From assembly GCA_938073925.1 (NCBI GenBank), contig CALJGH010000147.1, positions 1-22,002 of the forward strand: a stretch of 22,002 nt of DNA. The letters run 5' to 3'. Position numbers and translations under genes: made by a program. The notes below the pieces were generated by a model. It saw only the letters and a list, made by a program, of their open reading frames with translations. It did no database searches and was not told where the DNA came from. The DNA is from an uncultured Nitrospinaceae bacterium (GTDB taxonomy: Bacteria > Nitrospinota > Nitrospinia > Nitrospinales > VA-1). Positions 8,624-16,765 of this stretch are shown here, in pieces (the stretch's first letter is position 1; every line of letters begins with the position of its first letter).

Positions 8624-11600
8624 ATGACTACCCTTTTTCCCGCAACCTTCGACGCTTCCTTCAGAACTGAAGAAAATTTGTCTCCGCCATCAGGGTTATG
8701 CTTCACTCATGAAGGGAATATTCTCTTAGCAGACGATTTCAATCACCGCATTCAGATTTACGATCCGCAATTCAATCTGATAACCAGTTTTGGCGAAAAA
8801 GGCAAGAAACAAGGCCAGCTTCAATATCCCAAAGGCATCGCAGTAGATAAAGAAGGAAATATTTTTGTCGCCGACAGTTGGAACCACCGAATACAAAAAT
8901 TCGATTCACAGGGCAAAACGCTTCTATCTTTTGGCTCATGTGGTGAGGGCAAAGGCGAATTGAACGAACCTTATGACATCCTTATCGACTCATCAGGAAC
9001 TTTGATTGTTGTAGAAAGATACAATCACCGGATTCAATTCTTCGATGGTCATGGTAAATCCTTAGGGTGGATAGGACAAAGAGGAACGGTTTTGGAAGAG
9101 GAACTAGCGGACAATTATGAAACGCCTTTGAACCTATTGGCTCGACCTCTATTCGAGTTCCCCACCTCCATCGCCACGGACAGTTGTGAAAATTATTTCG
9201 TCACAGATAGCGGCAATCACCGCATCCGAAAATTTGATAAAAATTGGCAGGAAATATTAACTTTCGGAGAACAAGGGGAGGAGCCGGGACAGTTTCAATA
9301 TCCACTTTGTGTTTCGATCGCCGCCAATGATTTATTGTATATCGCCGACCTGAACAATAACCGGATCCAAATATTCACTTCCTTCGGTCAATATTTAAAC
9401 ACGATTGAACACGACGAAACACCTCTGGAAGCACCCTGCTTAACGCTGGTAGATTCTACAGGAAATTTATTTATAGGTTCAACATTTGACACCAAAATAT
9501 TGAAGTACCAAATTCCGACAGACTCAGAAAGCACTCTGGCAGAAAAATTAGCAACGAGCGAGCCTCTGAATCCAGAACACATTTACTATTTTTCGCTAGT
9601 ACAAGCAAAAAATGGAAACGACCCTAAATCGTTAGCAGCTCTGGAGCAAACATTAGGCCTGCTCAGCAAAAATTCTGCAGAAAAAAAATCAGAAGTGCCT
9701 CTTCATCTCAGCCGACTGGCTTTTGAAGGGAAAGAAATTACCGGATCAAGCATTGATCTTGCAATTCCATTGATCGAAAACCAACTCAACGAATCAAGAA
9801 AAAGCATGACAACCGCTTTCGAGTCCTGGCAAGAGGCAGCTCAAAAACTCAATGAGCTTCAGATGCAGGAACAACAGTTAACCCAAAGTGACCCGCAAGG
9901 ACTGCGCAAGTTCAACAAGGACCTTTACAAATACGAGCAGGAAGACAGAGAAAATTTTCGACAAACCCGTAATACTTTTTATTCCTTTCGAAAAACGACA
10001 CAACAATTTTACAGTTTCATTTACTACTTGATTGAAAGTGAAATAAATGAAACGCAAATGGAAAGCATAACAAGCCTGCTGGATCGCCAGTGGAATTCTT
10101 CGGTAGGTATTATCAATGAATACTTTGACCAGAAAGAAAAATGTGAAGAGTCCATGGTGCAAATTTTGGGAGATGCCGGAGGTGACCAACTCCCCTCTTT
10201 TCTCATAAAAAATTATTACAGCAACAGACTCATGGACCTTCTCTTGCATTTGCAATTTCAAATGCGAACCCATTTCCAAGTTTTGAAAGTTCTAGCTCGT
10301 CAGGCAATCGATAATGAAAAAAATAGAAAACTTCTTCGTGACCTGACCTCAAGTCCCATTTTCTCCGAGAATGCGACCCGCATAATGATCCGCTTCCATG
10401 AACATTGGCAAACAATGGAATTTTTGGAGCCGCAATTCCTGGAAACCCTGGATTCAGTCATGCCTTATTGGGAAAATAAAAACATTTCCATTTTAGAACC
10501 CAGCCTCGATGATTTTTCACCGGTCGCTTTTGATTCTGAAAACCTGGATATAGCGCAAACTGCCCGAGTCCTGCAATCACAAGCCGCTGAAATTAAATTT
10601 GAAAACGGGATATTGCTATGGGGTCCGAATAAATATAATTCTGCTTCTCTTGAAAATCAGAAAAGCAAACTTGTCGCACAATGCCTCTCCGCACTGAAAG
10701 CACAATCTATTTTCGAAGAAAAGTCCGGGGAGCTATTGAATCAGTTGGATGATATGGAGCGACAAAGAAGAGATTTGGATGCACAACAAAGACAGGTAGG
10801 AACAGAAGACAAAATAACCCCCATTGGCATAAACAACAATATCGCCGTTTTTGAATTCCAGCTGAACCTCATACGTCGGATGATTAAAGGGCTTGATATC
10901 AATGAAAATCTCAACCTGCACCGACTGATTGCAGGAGCAGCATTAGCTCAGGTTTTAAATCAACCCCACGATAATGCGCAATTGCTCGATGAACTTGCAA
11001 TCTATGCAAAAAAGTTAAACAACGACACCGTGGAATTTTCCCGCGAGCGAAAATCAAAATTTTTTGAAATATCAGCTTTGAGGTCGCAGCAAAAACAGCT
11101 TGAATCCGCTCATGATATCTCCGAGATTGATGCATCCATAAAAGTGGATGCAGATATTACCCAACTCCAGGCAAATATAGATCGATTAGAGCTGAAACTT
11201 AAGAGAAGCATGCGATCAAAAAATTTGCTCGACCTGATTCTAAATTTCACAAAGACAAATATATATGCTCCAGACACGCAGCTAGAGCAAGTTTTTTCTA
11301 TAAGCAAAGTTGGCCCAGAAATCGGATTGCCTTTAATCCCTCAAGGTCTTACCCATAATAGCAAAGGAGACCTTTTGGTAGCCGACTATGAAAACCACCA
11401 TATTCATTGCTATTCACCAGAAGGAAAATATAAATTTCATTTTGGAACCTGGGGAAACACCTCAGGATCTTTTAAATATCCGATCGACTTAGCGACCGAC
11501 AGTCACGACAATATTTATGTCATCGATGAAGGAAATGGAGTGGTTAAAAAATTTGATGCGGAAGGAAATTTCATTCTTCAATTTGAAGAAGGTGTTCTCG

Positions 11601-12097
11601 GTCATGTGTTTTCGCTTTCAATAGACTTTCAAGGCCAAATTCATATCGCCGATCTCGACAACAACAGGATTACGATCTTCGACTCGAATGGGAAAGCAAC
11701 TCCCCTCGCTACAGAACAATCAAAAAACCTGCAGGCACCCTGCGGCGTTTTTTGCCTGGAAAATGGAGGAACCCTTGTAGGTGACCGCTCAGAATTCTTA
11801 TTGAAACATTTCGATGCCGCTGGCAAATTAATCAACCAAGTACCACGGGAAGGTCTGGGTTTCGATGAGATTTATCGTATTGCCTGCGATCCGAAGCATG
11901 GAATATTTGCTTCCGATTTCTGGAACAACCAGATCATTCATTTGAACAACAACCTCGAAGTCATTGACATCTATCGCAAACAAGGAAACAGAACCGGAGA
12001 ACTTGGTAAAACAGCAGGACTTTCTATTCACAATGATCGGTTGGCTGTATCTAACTTTGACGGTAGGAAAGTGCAGGTTTTCAATCTCCCCTCTTAA
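8624..12097 (+). CDS. Double NHL beta-propeller protein with central helical domain
   Basis: A 1157-residue protein. Residues 1 to about 300 contain six NHL blades, each ending in a motif like FNHRIQIYD, WNHRIQKFD, YNHRIQFFD, GNHRIRKFD, NNNRIQIFT, FDTKILKYQ. Residues about 305-885 are mostly charged, heptad-rich helix with few hydrophobic runs (e.g. around SGELLNQLDDMERQRRDLDA). Residues about 890-1157 form a second six-blade set (ENHHIHCYS, GNGVVKKFD, DNNRITIFD and weaker ones). NHL propellers usually bind proteins, RNA or ligands. No signal peptide or membrane helix is seen, so a cytoplasmic scaffold or sensor role is likely, but no function can be named. The start ATG has AAGG 7 nt upstream. 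It is convergent with the spermidine-synthase-like gene, leaving 19 bp between the stops and no clear terminator hairpin. Confidence 0.85.
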   Translation: MTTLFPATFDASFRTEENLSPPSGLCFTHEGNILLADDFNHRIQIYDPQFNLITSFGEKGKKQGQLQYPKGIAVDKEGNIFVADSWNHRIQKFDSQGKTLLSFGSCGEGKGELNEPYDILIDSSGTLIVVERYNHRIQFFDGHGKSLGWIGQRGTVLEEELADNYETPLNLLARPLFEFPTSIATDSCENYFVTDSGNHRIRKFDKNWQEILTFGEQGEEPGQFQYPLCVSIAANDLLYIADLNNNRIQIFTSFGQYLNTIEHDETPLEAPCLTLVDSTGNLFIGSTFDTKILKYQIPTDSESTLAEKLATSEPLNPEHIYYFSLVQAKNGNDPKSLAALEQTLGLLSKNSAEKKSEVPLHLSRLAFEGKEITGSSIDLAIPLIENQLNESRKSMTTAFESWQEAAQKLNELQMQEQQLTQSDPQGLRKFNKDLYKYEQEDRENFRQTRNTFYSFRKTTQQFYSFIYYLIESEINETQMESITSLLDRQWNSSVGIINEYFDQKEKCEESMVQILGDAGGDQLPSFLIKNYYSNRLMDLLLHLQFQMRTHFQVLKVLARQAIDNEKNRKLLRDLTSSPIFSENATRIMIRFHEHWQTMEFLEPQFLETLDSVMPYWENKNISILEPSLDDFSPVAFDSENLDIAQTARVLQSQAAEIKFENGILLWGPNKYNSASLENQKSKLVAQCLSALKAQSIFEEKSGELLNQLDDMERQRRDLDAQQRQVGTEDKITPIGINNNIAVFEFQLNLIRRMIKGLDINENLNLHRLIAGAALAQVLNQPHDNAQLLDELAIYAKKLNNDTVEFSRERKSKFFEISALRSQQKQLESAHDISEIDASIKVDADITQLQANIDRLELKLKRSMRSKNLLDLILNFTKTNIYAPDTQLEQVFSISKVGPEIGLPLIPQGLTHNSKGDLLVADYENHHIHCYSPEGKYKFHFGTWGNTSGSFKYPIDLATDSHDNIYVIDEGNGVVKKFDAEGNFILQFEEGVLGHVFSLSIDFQGQIHIADLDNNRITIFDSNGKATPLATEQSKNLQAPCGVFCLENGGTLVGDRSEFLLKHFDAAGKLINQVPREGLGFDEIYRIACDPKHGIFASDFWNNQIIHLNNNLEVIDIYRKQGNRTGELGKTAGLSIHNDRLAVSNFDGRKVQVFNLPS

Positions 12098-12116
12098 AAA
12101 GCCACTCTCTCATTTT

Positions 12117-13034
12117 TTAGTGAATATTTTTTATCGGATACCGTCTGGGCTTCGTGCTTGAGCGGTTTTCCTTTTCCACGTCATGCAGAAAACCCTTCTC
12201 TGAAAAGTGGTCGTCAAACTTCGCTGCAGATTCGTTAAAAAACTTTCCCGGTCGATAGGTTTTGGCAACCTCCTTCATCAAAAACGGTTCGGATATTTCA
12301 TTAAAAATTTTCGCACTCTCGTGTATCTTTTCTTCAGACCAACGTTCCCCACCATTGGCGATCAATACGGTTGCAACGCGTTCGGAATCCTCGAAACAAT
12401 AAATATTCGGAAAAACCGACATGAAGGTTTTTATATCTCGTGGTTTTAAAGAATTCCCCTTGCCATACAAGTTCGAACCCACAATTCCATCGGATTTTAA
12501 AATAAAGCGGATCTCTTTATAAAACTCACAGGTCTTTAAATGGTAGGGAATGGATCCACTTTTGAACGCATCGAGAATAATCCAATCATACGGCTCCTGT
12601 CCTTTTCGGTTCTGAATGAACACCCTGCCGTCTTCTTCAAAGATTCGATAACGATTAGATTCACGCAGATAAAAATACTTTTTGGAAACTTCAATTACTT
12701 TGGGGTCAATGTCCACAACATCAATGTGCAAACTCGGGAACTGTTCGCTTAGAAAATTGGTGACCGCAGCCCCCCCTAATCCGATCATCAATAACCTGCG
12801 CGGCTTGGGGCAAAAAAGTAAAGATGCCATCATCATATTGGAATAGACCAGTGCCAATTGCTTTTGCTGCTCAGTATTCACCCTGCTTTGCAGGAAATAA
12901 TCGCCATTACCCTTAAACCAAAGCTCCCGGTAGTCGCCATTTTGAATGACATAAATGTCGTTATACTGGGTACGTTCTCGGGCGAGCACCTTAATTACTG
13001 GCTCTTTTGCCTTTTTTTCCAGAAAATTGAACAT
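12117..13034 (-). CDS. Spermidine synthase-like SAM-fold protein
   Basis: A 305-residue Rossmann-fold protein of the spermidine/spermine synthase-like family. The glycine-rich cofactor loop is LLMIGLGGAA (residues 81-90), the acidic ribose-binding segment VVDIDP (107-111 region), then EEDGRVFI (134-140) and YDWIILDAF (149-157). True SpeE usually has a DSTDP-type stretch at the last site; here it is DAFKSGSIPYHL, as in the many aminopropyltransferase-like homologues of unknown substrate. A short N-terminal beta segment (YNDIYVIQNGDYRELWF) replaces the full N-terminal domain. No speD or other polyamine gene is adjacent. AGGA lies about 10 nt before the ATG. The gene stands alone on the minus strand, divergent from pckA. 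Calling it a polyamine synthase would over-reach; a SAM or decarboxylated-SAM dependent transferase is safe. Confidence 0.8.
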   Translation of the reverse strand: MFNFLEKKAKEPVIKVLARERTQYNDIYVIQNGDYRELWFKGNGDYFLQSRVNTEQQKQLALVYSNMMMASLLFCPKPRRLLMIGLGGAAVTNFLSEQFPSLHIDVVDIDPKVIEVSKKYFYLRESNRYRIFEEDGRVFIQNRKGQEPYDWIILDAFKSGSIPYHLKTCEFYKEIRFILKSDGIVGSNLYGKGNSLKPRDIKTFMSVFPNIYCFEDSERVATVLIANGGERWSEEKIHESAKIFNEISEPFLMKEVAKTYRPGKFFNESAAKFDDHFSEKGFLHDVEKENRSSTKPRRYPIKNIH

Positions 13035-13090
13035 TTTAAGGATTCCTGTTTTTAACCGATAAGAATTAGAGTTTTAGCCCCAAAAACCTA

Positions 13091-13118
13091 TTTTCATTTT
13101 TATTTTATATGCTAAAAT
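13091..13118 (+). promoter_or_regulatory. Candidate promoter for pckA
   Basis: TTTTCA (13091-13096) and TAAAAT (13113-13118) are spaced by 16 bp, and the -10 is preceded by TGC, an extended -10 feature. It would give a leader of about 90 nt before the pckA ATG, containing the palindrome at 13148-13169. The region is very A/T-rich, so false matches are easy. Confidence 0.35.
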
Positions 13119-13147
13119 AAATTATGGTTTATTAGTAGGCCTGATGA

Positions 13148-13169
13148 ACAGGGAAAACTGTTTCCCAGT
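13148..13169. repeat. Near-perfect palindrome in the pckA leader
   Basis: ACAGGGAAA-ACTG-TTTCCCAGT: 9-bp arms with one mismatch around a 4-nt centre, the inner six pairs being perfect. It lies between the candidate promoter and the pckA ribosome binding site, so it could be an operator for a dimeric regulator or an mRNA hairpin. Confidence 0.45.
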
Positions 13170-13215
13170 AAGGGTTTACGGACGCTCACCGCCTTATCAT
13201 AAAGGAATTTTGTCC

Positions 13216-14871
13216 ATGCCGCAAAACGTTTTAAAACACAAAGTAGGTTTGGAAACTCACGGCCTCAAAAACTTAAAAAAAATCAACTGGAATTTATCCA
13301 CTCCACAGCTTTACGAACATATCATAGCCAATAAAGAAGGCCAATTGTCGCATCTTGGCCCTGTTTGCGTTACCACAGGTGAACACACAGGTAGAGCACC
13401 TAACGACAAGTTTATTGTACAAGAGCCTTCAAGTCAGGAAAATATCTGGTGGGGAAAAGTAAACCGCCCCTTTTCTGTAGAACAATTTGAAGCCCTCTAT
13501 TCTCGCATTCTTGCCTACTTGCAAGGTAAGGAAGTCTATGTTCAAGATTGTTGCGCTGGTTGCGACCCCGAACATCAGACTCATATCCGGGTTATAACGG
13601 AGCATGCGTGGCACAGTCTTTTTGCGCGAAATATGTTTATCCAGATACGCGATATGGCAAAGCTGGAAAATCACGACCCCGCATTTACCATCATGCACGT
13701 GCCAGACTTCAAAGCTGTACCAGCTATAGATGGAACAAATTCAGAGGTTTTTGTCATTGTTGACTTTGGCAGGCAGTTGGTTCTTATTGGAGGTACCAGC
13801 TACGCGGGTGAAATCAAGAAATCCGTTTTCTCCATTTTAAATTACCTGTTGCCACAAAAGCAGTCCGTTTTATCTATGCATTGTTCGGCAAATATTGGCA
13901 GCAAAGGCGATTCCTCAATATTTTTTGGTCTTTCTGGAACTGGCAAAACCACGTTGTCCGCCGATCCGAAAAGGAAACTGATCGGTGACGATGAACACGG
14001 GTGGAGTGATCGCGGTGTTTTTAATTTTGAAGGCGGTTGTTATGCCAAAGTGATCCGCCTCTCCCAAGAGTCTGAGCCAGAGATTTTTGAATGCACACGT
14101 AAATTCGGTACCTTGCTTGAGAACGTGGTTCTGAGCAAAGATGCACGACGGCTGGATTTGGACGATGCCAGTCTGACTGAAAACACACGTGCCAGCTACC
14201 CCATCACCCATATTAACAACGCGGTGCTTGAAGGCATGGGTGGGCATCCTAATAATGTAATCATGCTCACCTGCGATGCTTACGGTGTCATGCCCCCGGT
14301 TTCAAAATTAACACCCGAACAAGCCATGTACCATTTCATTTCCGGTTACACCGCCAAGGTTGCGGGCACCGAAAAAGGCATGAGCCGCGAACCAACAGCT
14401 ATTTTCAGCACCTGTTTTGGTGCGCCCTTCATGTCATTGCACCCTTCGGTTTATGCCGATATGCTCGGGGAAAGAATTGACAAGCATAAAGTCTCCTGCT
14501 GGCTCGTCAACACCGGTTGGACGGGAGGAGCTTACGGGGTAGGGAAAAGAATCGAAATCAAATATACCCGCGCTATGATCAAGGCTATTCTCGAAGGTCA
14601 ACTGGACAATGTTGAAACCGAAACCGATCCGGTGTTCGGGATACAAATCCCTCTGGTTATTAAAGGCGTACCGAAGGAATACCTGTTTCCCAGAAATACC
14701 TGGAAAAATCCGGAAGCGTATGACGAAAAAGCCAATGAACTGGCCAACCAGTTTATTGAAAATTTTAAAGAATATGAGAATAACGTGGATAAGAAAATTC
14801 TCGATGCAAGCCCAAAGCCTGTTGCAGGTAAGGGAAAGTCTGCAGGGAAAATTCACGAACTTAGGAAATAG
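13216..14871 (+). CDS. pckA: Phosphoenolpyruvate carboxykinase (ATP)
   Basis: Catalyses oxaloacetate + ATP = phosphoenolpyruvate + ADP + CO2, the gluconeogenic entry step (or CO2 fixation in reverse). All landmarks of the ATP-dependent family are present: TGEHTGRAPNDKF near the N-terminus, the P-loop GLSGTGKTTL (K244), the metal motif LIGDDEHGW, FNFEGGCYAK, and the late NTGWTGGAYGVGKRI. The frame is open upstream to 13144, but the translation there is not PckA-like. The ATG at 13216 has AAGGA about 10 nt before it and gives 551 residues, close to the usual 530-540. The C-terminus carries an extra basic glycine/lysine tail (KPVAGKGKSAGKIHELRK) beyond the catalytic core. It is probably transcribed alone, with its own leader and a downstream hairpin. 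Cytoplasmic. Confidence 0.97.
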   Translation: MPQNVLKHKVGLETHGLKNLKKINWNLSTPQLYEHIIANKEGQLSHLGPVCVTTGEHTGRAPNDKFIVQEPSSQENIWWGKVNRPFSVEQFEALYSRILAYLQGKEVYVQDCCAGCDPEHQTHIRVITEHAWHSLFARNMFIQIRDMAKLENHDPAFTIMHVPDFKAVPAIDGTNSEVFVIVDFGRQLVLIGGTSYAGEIKKSVFSILNYLLPQKQSVLSMHCSANIGSKGDSSIFFGLSGTGKTTLSADPKRKLIGDDEHGWSDRGVFNFEGGCYAKVIRLSQESEPEIFECTRKFGTLLENVVLSKDARRLDLDDASLTENTRASYPITHINNAVLEGMGGHPNNVIMLTCDAYGVMPPVSKLTPEQAMYHFISGYTAKVAGTEKGMSREPTAIFSTCFGAPFMSLHPSVYADMLGERIDKHKVSCWLVNTGWTGGAYGVGKRIEIKYTRAMIKAILEGQLDNVETETDPVFGIQIPLVIKGVPKEYLFPRNTWKNPEAYDEKANELANQFIENFKEYENNVDKKILDASPKPVAGKGKSAGKIHELRK

Positions 14872-14895
14872 TAATCTCATAAAAATGGTTTCAGC

Positions 14896-14930
14896 CTTTC
14901 CCCGCTCTTGGCTTCCAAGAACGAGGAAAG
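14896..14930 (+). terminator. Stem-loop downstream of pckA (no U-run)
   Basis: CTTTCC...GGAAAG arms close a hairpin whose inner part CTCTTGG-CTT-CCAAGA also pairs. That makes a 16-position stem with two C-A mismatches and a 3-nt loop, 25 nt after the pckA stop. The 3' side continues TTGTCACATC, so it lacks the T-tract of an intrinsic terminator. It may instead protect the mRNA 3' end or pause polymerase. Confidence 0.4.
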
Positions 14931-15002
14931 TTGTCACATCAAATGAGGTTCGTTGATTTTTTTGTAGAGCCGTTCCCCTCAATTACTTATATCGAACAAT
15001 AA

Positions 15003-15995
15003 ATGGAAGCCATCATTGGATTAACTCTCGGTGACCCTGCTGGGATAGGCCCTGAAATAATTGTCAAAGCGTTTCAGGACGAGCTCTTATCGATCAACAA
15101 CCGGATTCTGGTAATTGGCGATGCCGAGTTACTTAAAAGAACCGCAAAGCAAATTGCACCGGAAATTCTCATCCATTCGGTAACTTCACCTGAAGAAGGT
15201 TGGTACCAGACCTGCACCATAGATGTTCTCGACCTTAACAATGTATCCGAAGCACTTCCCATGGGAAAACCTTCCGCAGAAGGCGGCAAGGCCAGTTACG
15301 AAGCCATCCAAAAAGCCGTCGAGCTCGCTCTCAAAGACAAAGTAGCCGCCATCACTACCGGCCCCATCAACAAACAAAGCTTACATTTGGCAGGTCATCA
15401 TTTTCCGGGACATACTGAACTATTAGGTCACCTGACAGGCTCTAAAAATTCCAGCCTTATGATGGAAGGCAATTCACTACGTGTGATATTGGTAACAACA
15501 CATCTTCCTTTGGACCAGGTCAAATCACAAATTACCGAAGAAAATGTTTTGCAAAGCATCCGACTAACAAATGACTGGTTGCAGAAATATGTTACAGATA
15601 TTCCCAGCATTGCGGTGGTCGGTCTTAATCCGCATTGCGGCGATGGGGGTATTTTTGGGCTGGAAGAAATCAAGTTCATCCTTCCCGCATTAAAAATTGC
15701 TCAGCAGGAAGGCATTCAAGCAAGTGGCCCCTATCCAGCCGATGCCTTGTTTCAAAGAGTGGCATCCGAAAAATACGACGCGGTCATCTGCATGTATCAC
15801 GATCAGGGCATGATCCCTGTAAAAATGAACGGCATGAGTGTCAATATAACGATGGGCCTGCCTATTTTGCGAACCTCGGTGGACCATGGCACGGCCTATG
15901 ATATTGTGGGTCGCAATAAAGCCTCTGCAGAAAACCTTAAACTGGCATTAAAAACTGCGGGCCGGTTGTCGCAATCCACTCTTTCCATGCAATGA
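15003..15995 (+). CDS. pdxA: 4-hydroxythreonine-4-phosphate dehydrogenase
   Basis: NAD-dependent oxidation of 4-phosphohydroxy-L-threonine in the DXP-dependent route to pyridoxal 5'-phosphate (vitamin B6); PdxJ uses the product. At 330 residues it is the usual length. The N-terminus GLTLGDPAGIGPEI is diagnostic. The three metal-binding histidines are visible as H137 (FPGHTELLG), H211 (GLNPHCGDGG, where most family members have alanine rather than cysteine after the histidine) and H266 (MYHDQGMIPVK). TTGPINK and RTSVDHGTAYDI are also conserved. An in-frame TAA lies directly before the ATG, which fixes the start, yet there is no Shine-Dalgarno sequence. The stop overlaps the rsmA start (ATGA). 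The pdxA-rsmA order is the same as in the proteobacterial surA-pdxA-ksgA-apaG cluster, but surA and apaG are absent here. Confidence 0.96.
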   Translation: MEAIIGLTLGDPAGIGPEIIVKAFQDELLSINNRILVIGDAELLKRTAKQIAPEILIHSVTSPEEGWYQTCTIDVLDLNNVSEALPMGKPSAEGGKASYEAIQKAVELALKDKVAAITTGPINKQSLHLAGHHFPGHTELLGHLTGSKNSSLMMEGNSLRVILVTTHLPLDQVKSQITEENVLQSIRLTNDWLQKYVTDIPSIAVVGLNPHCGDGGIFGLEEIKFILPALKIAQQEGIQASGPYPADALFQRVASEKYDAVICMYHDQGMIPVKMNGMSVNITMGLPILRTSVDHGTAYDIVGRNKASAENLKLALKTAGRLSQSTLSMQ

Positions 15996-16765
15996 GAAAA
16001 AGGCCTCTCGGGCAAAACTTTCTTGTCGATTCTGAAATTGCGCACAACATTATCACGTTGGCAAATATACAACCTGATGATCACGTCGTTGAAATCGGAC
16101 CCGGAAAGGGCGTTCTCACGCAACGACTCATCCCTATAGTCCGTTTCCTGACGGCTATTGAGCTAGACCCAAAACTATGCCGGGAATTGGAAACCCGTTT
16201 TTCTGATACCCCTTCTTTCAGAATAATAGAAAACGATGCCGCAAAATTCGACTATGCTTCTCTCGAGCCAGGCTTCAAAGTCGTGTCCAACCTTCCTTAC
16301 TATGCGGCCACGCATATAATGAAAAAGCTGATTCATTTTGGCAACCGAATTCAGTCCATGACCCTTATGATGCAGAAAGAAGTCGTCGATCGGCTGACAG
16401 CGGAACCGTGCAATAAAGAGTACAGTTCGCTTTCGGTTTATGTGCAGTACCATTGTAAAGTTGAACGCTTGCTGGAAATACCCAACACGGCTTTCTCACC
16501 GCGACCCAAAATAGATTCTTCTCTTTTTTCACTGAAACCACTGCCGCAACCCAGCGTGCAAGTTGAAGACCCACAACTTTTTTTTAAAATAGTCAATGCG
16601 GCATTTTTGCACAAACGAAAAATGCTCAAAAATAACCTAAAACCATGGGAAGATAAATTCGAACAAGCCCGACTTGCCGGCATTGACCTTTCCAGACGAG
16701 GCGAAACCCTATCCATGTCCGACTTTGCAAATATCGCCAATTACCTTCATTCCAAAAATGAATAA
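15992..16765 (+). CDS. rsmA: 16S rRNA (adenine1518-N6/adenine1519-N6)-dimethyltransferase
   Basis: RsmA/KsgA dimethylates two adjacent adenines in the 3'-terminal helix 45 of 16S rRNA during small-subunit maturation, using S-adenosylmethionine. The 257-residue protein opens with KRPLGQNFLVDSEIA, has the SAM loop VEIGPGKGVLT (residues 33-43), the acidic IELDP (57-60), and the catalytic NLPYY at 100-104. The usual residue after NLPYY (isoleucine, leucine or similar) is replaced by AAT. The C-terminal FSPRPKIDSSLF is also typical. The start ATG overlaps the pdxA stop by 4 nt and the stop overlaps the next gene by 8 nt, so translation of the three is probably coupled; no strong ribosome binding site is seen. 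It was formerly called ksgA, after the kasugamycin resistance of mutants. Confidence 0.96.
   Translation: MRKRPLGQNFLVDSEIAHNIITLANIQPDDHVVEIGPGKGVLTQRLIPIVRFLTAIELDPKLCRELETRFSDTPSFRIIENDAAKFDYASLEPGFKVVSNLPYYAATHIMKKLIHFGNRIQSMTLMMQKEVVDRLTAEPCNKEYSSLSVYVQYHCKVERLLEIPNTAFSPRPKIDSSLFSLKPLPQPSVQVEDPQLFFKIVNAAFLHKRKMLKNNLKPWEDKFEQARLAGIDLSRRGETLSMSDFANIANYLHSKNE

Noticed and set aside
12098..12116. Bidirectional terminator between the NHL and spermidine-synthase-like genes
   Set aside because: Only short A/T-rich complementarity and a 4-bp CACT/AGTG pair; no convincing stem.
12117..13034. Calling the gene speE
   Set aside because: The active-site stretch and the shortened N-terminus differ from true spermidine synthases and no speD is adjacent.
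13144..13215. Upstream in-frame ATG extension of pckA
   Set aside because: The extra 24 residues are not PckA-like, would run over the leader palindrome, and the 13216 ATG has a better-placed AAGGA.
16674..16757. Upstream start for cobA-hemD inside rsmA
   Set aside because: The 28 residues are a shadow of the rsmA reading frame; the CobA fold begins just after 16758.
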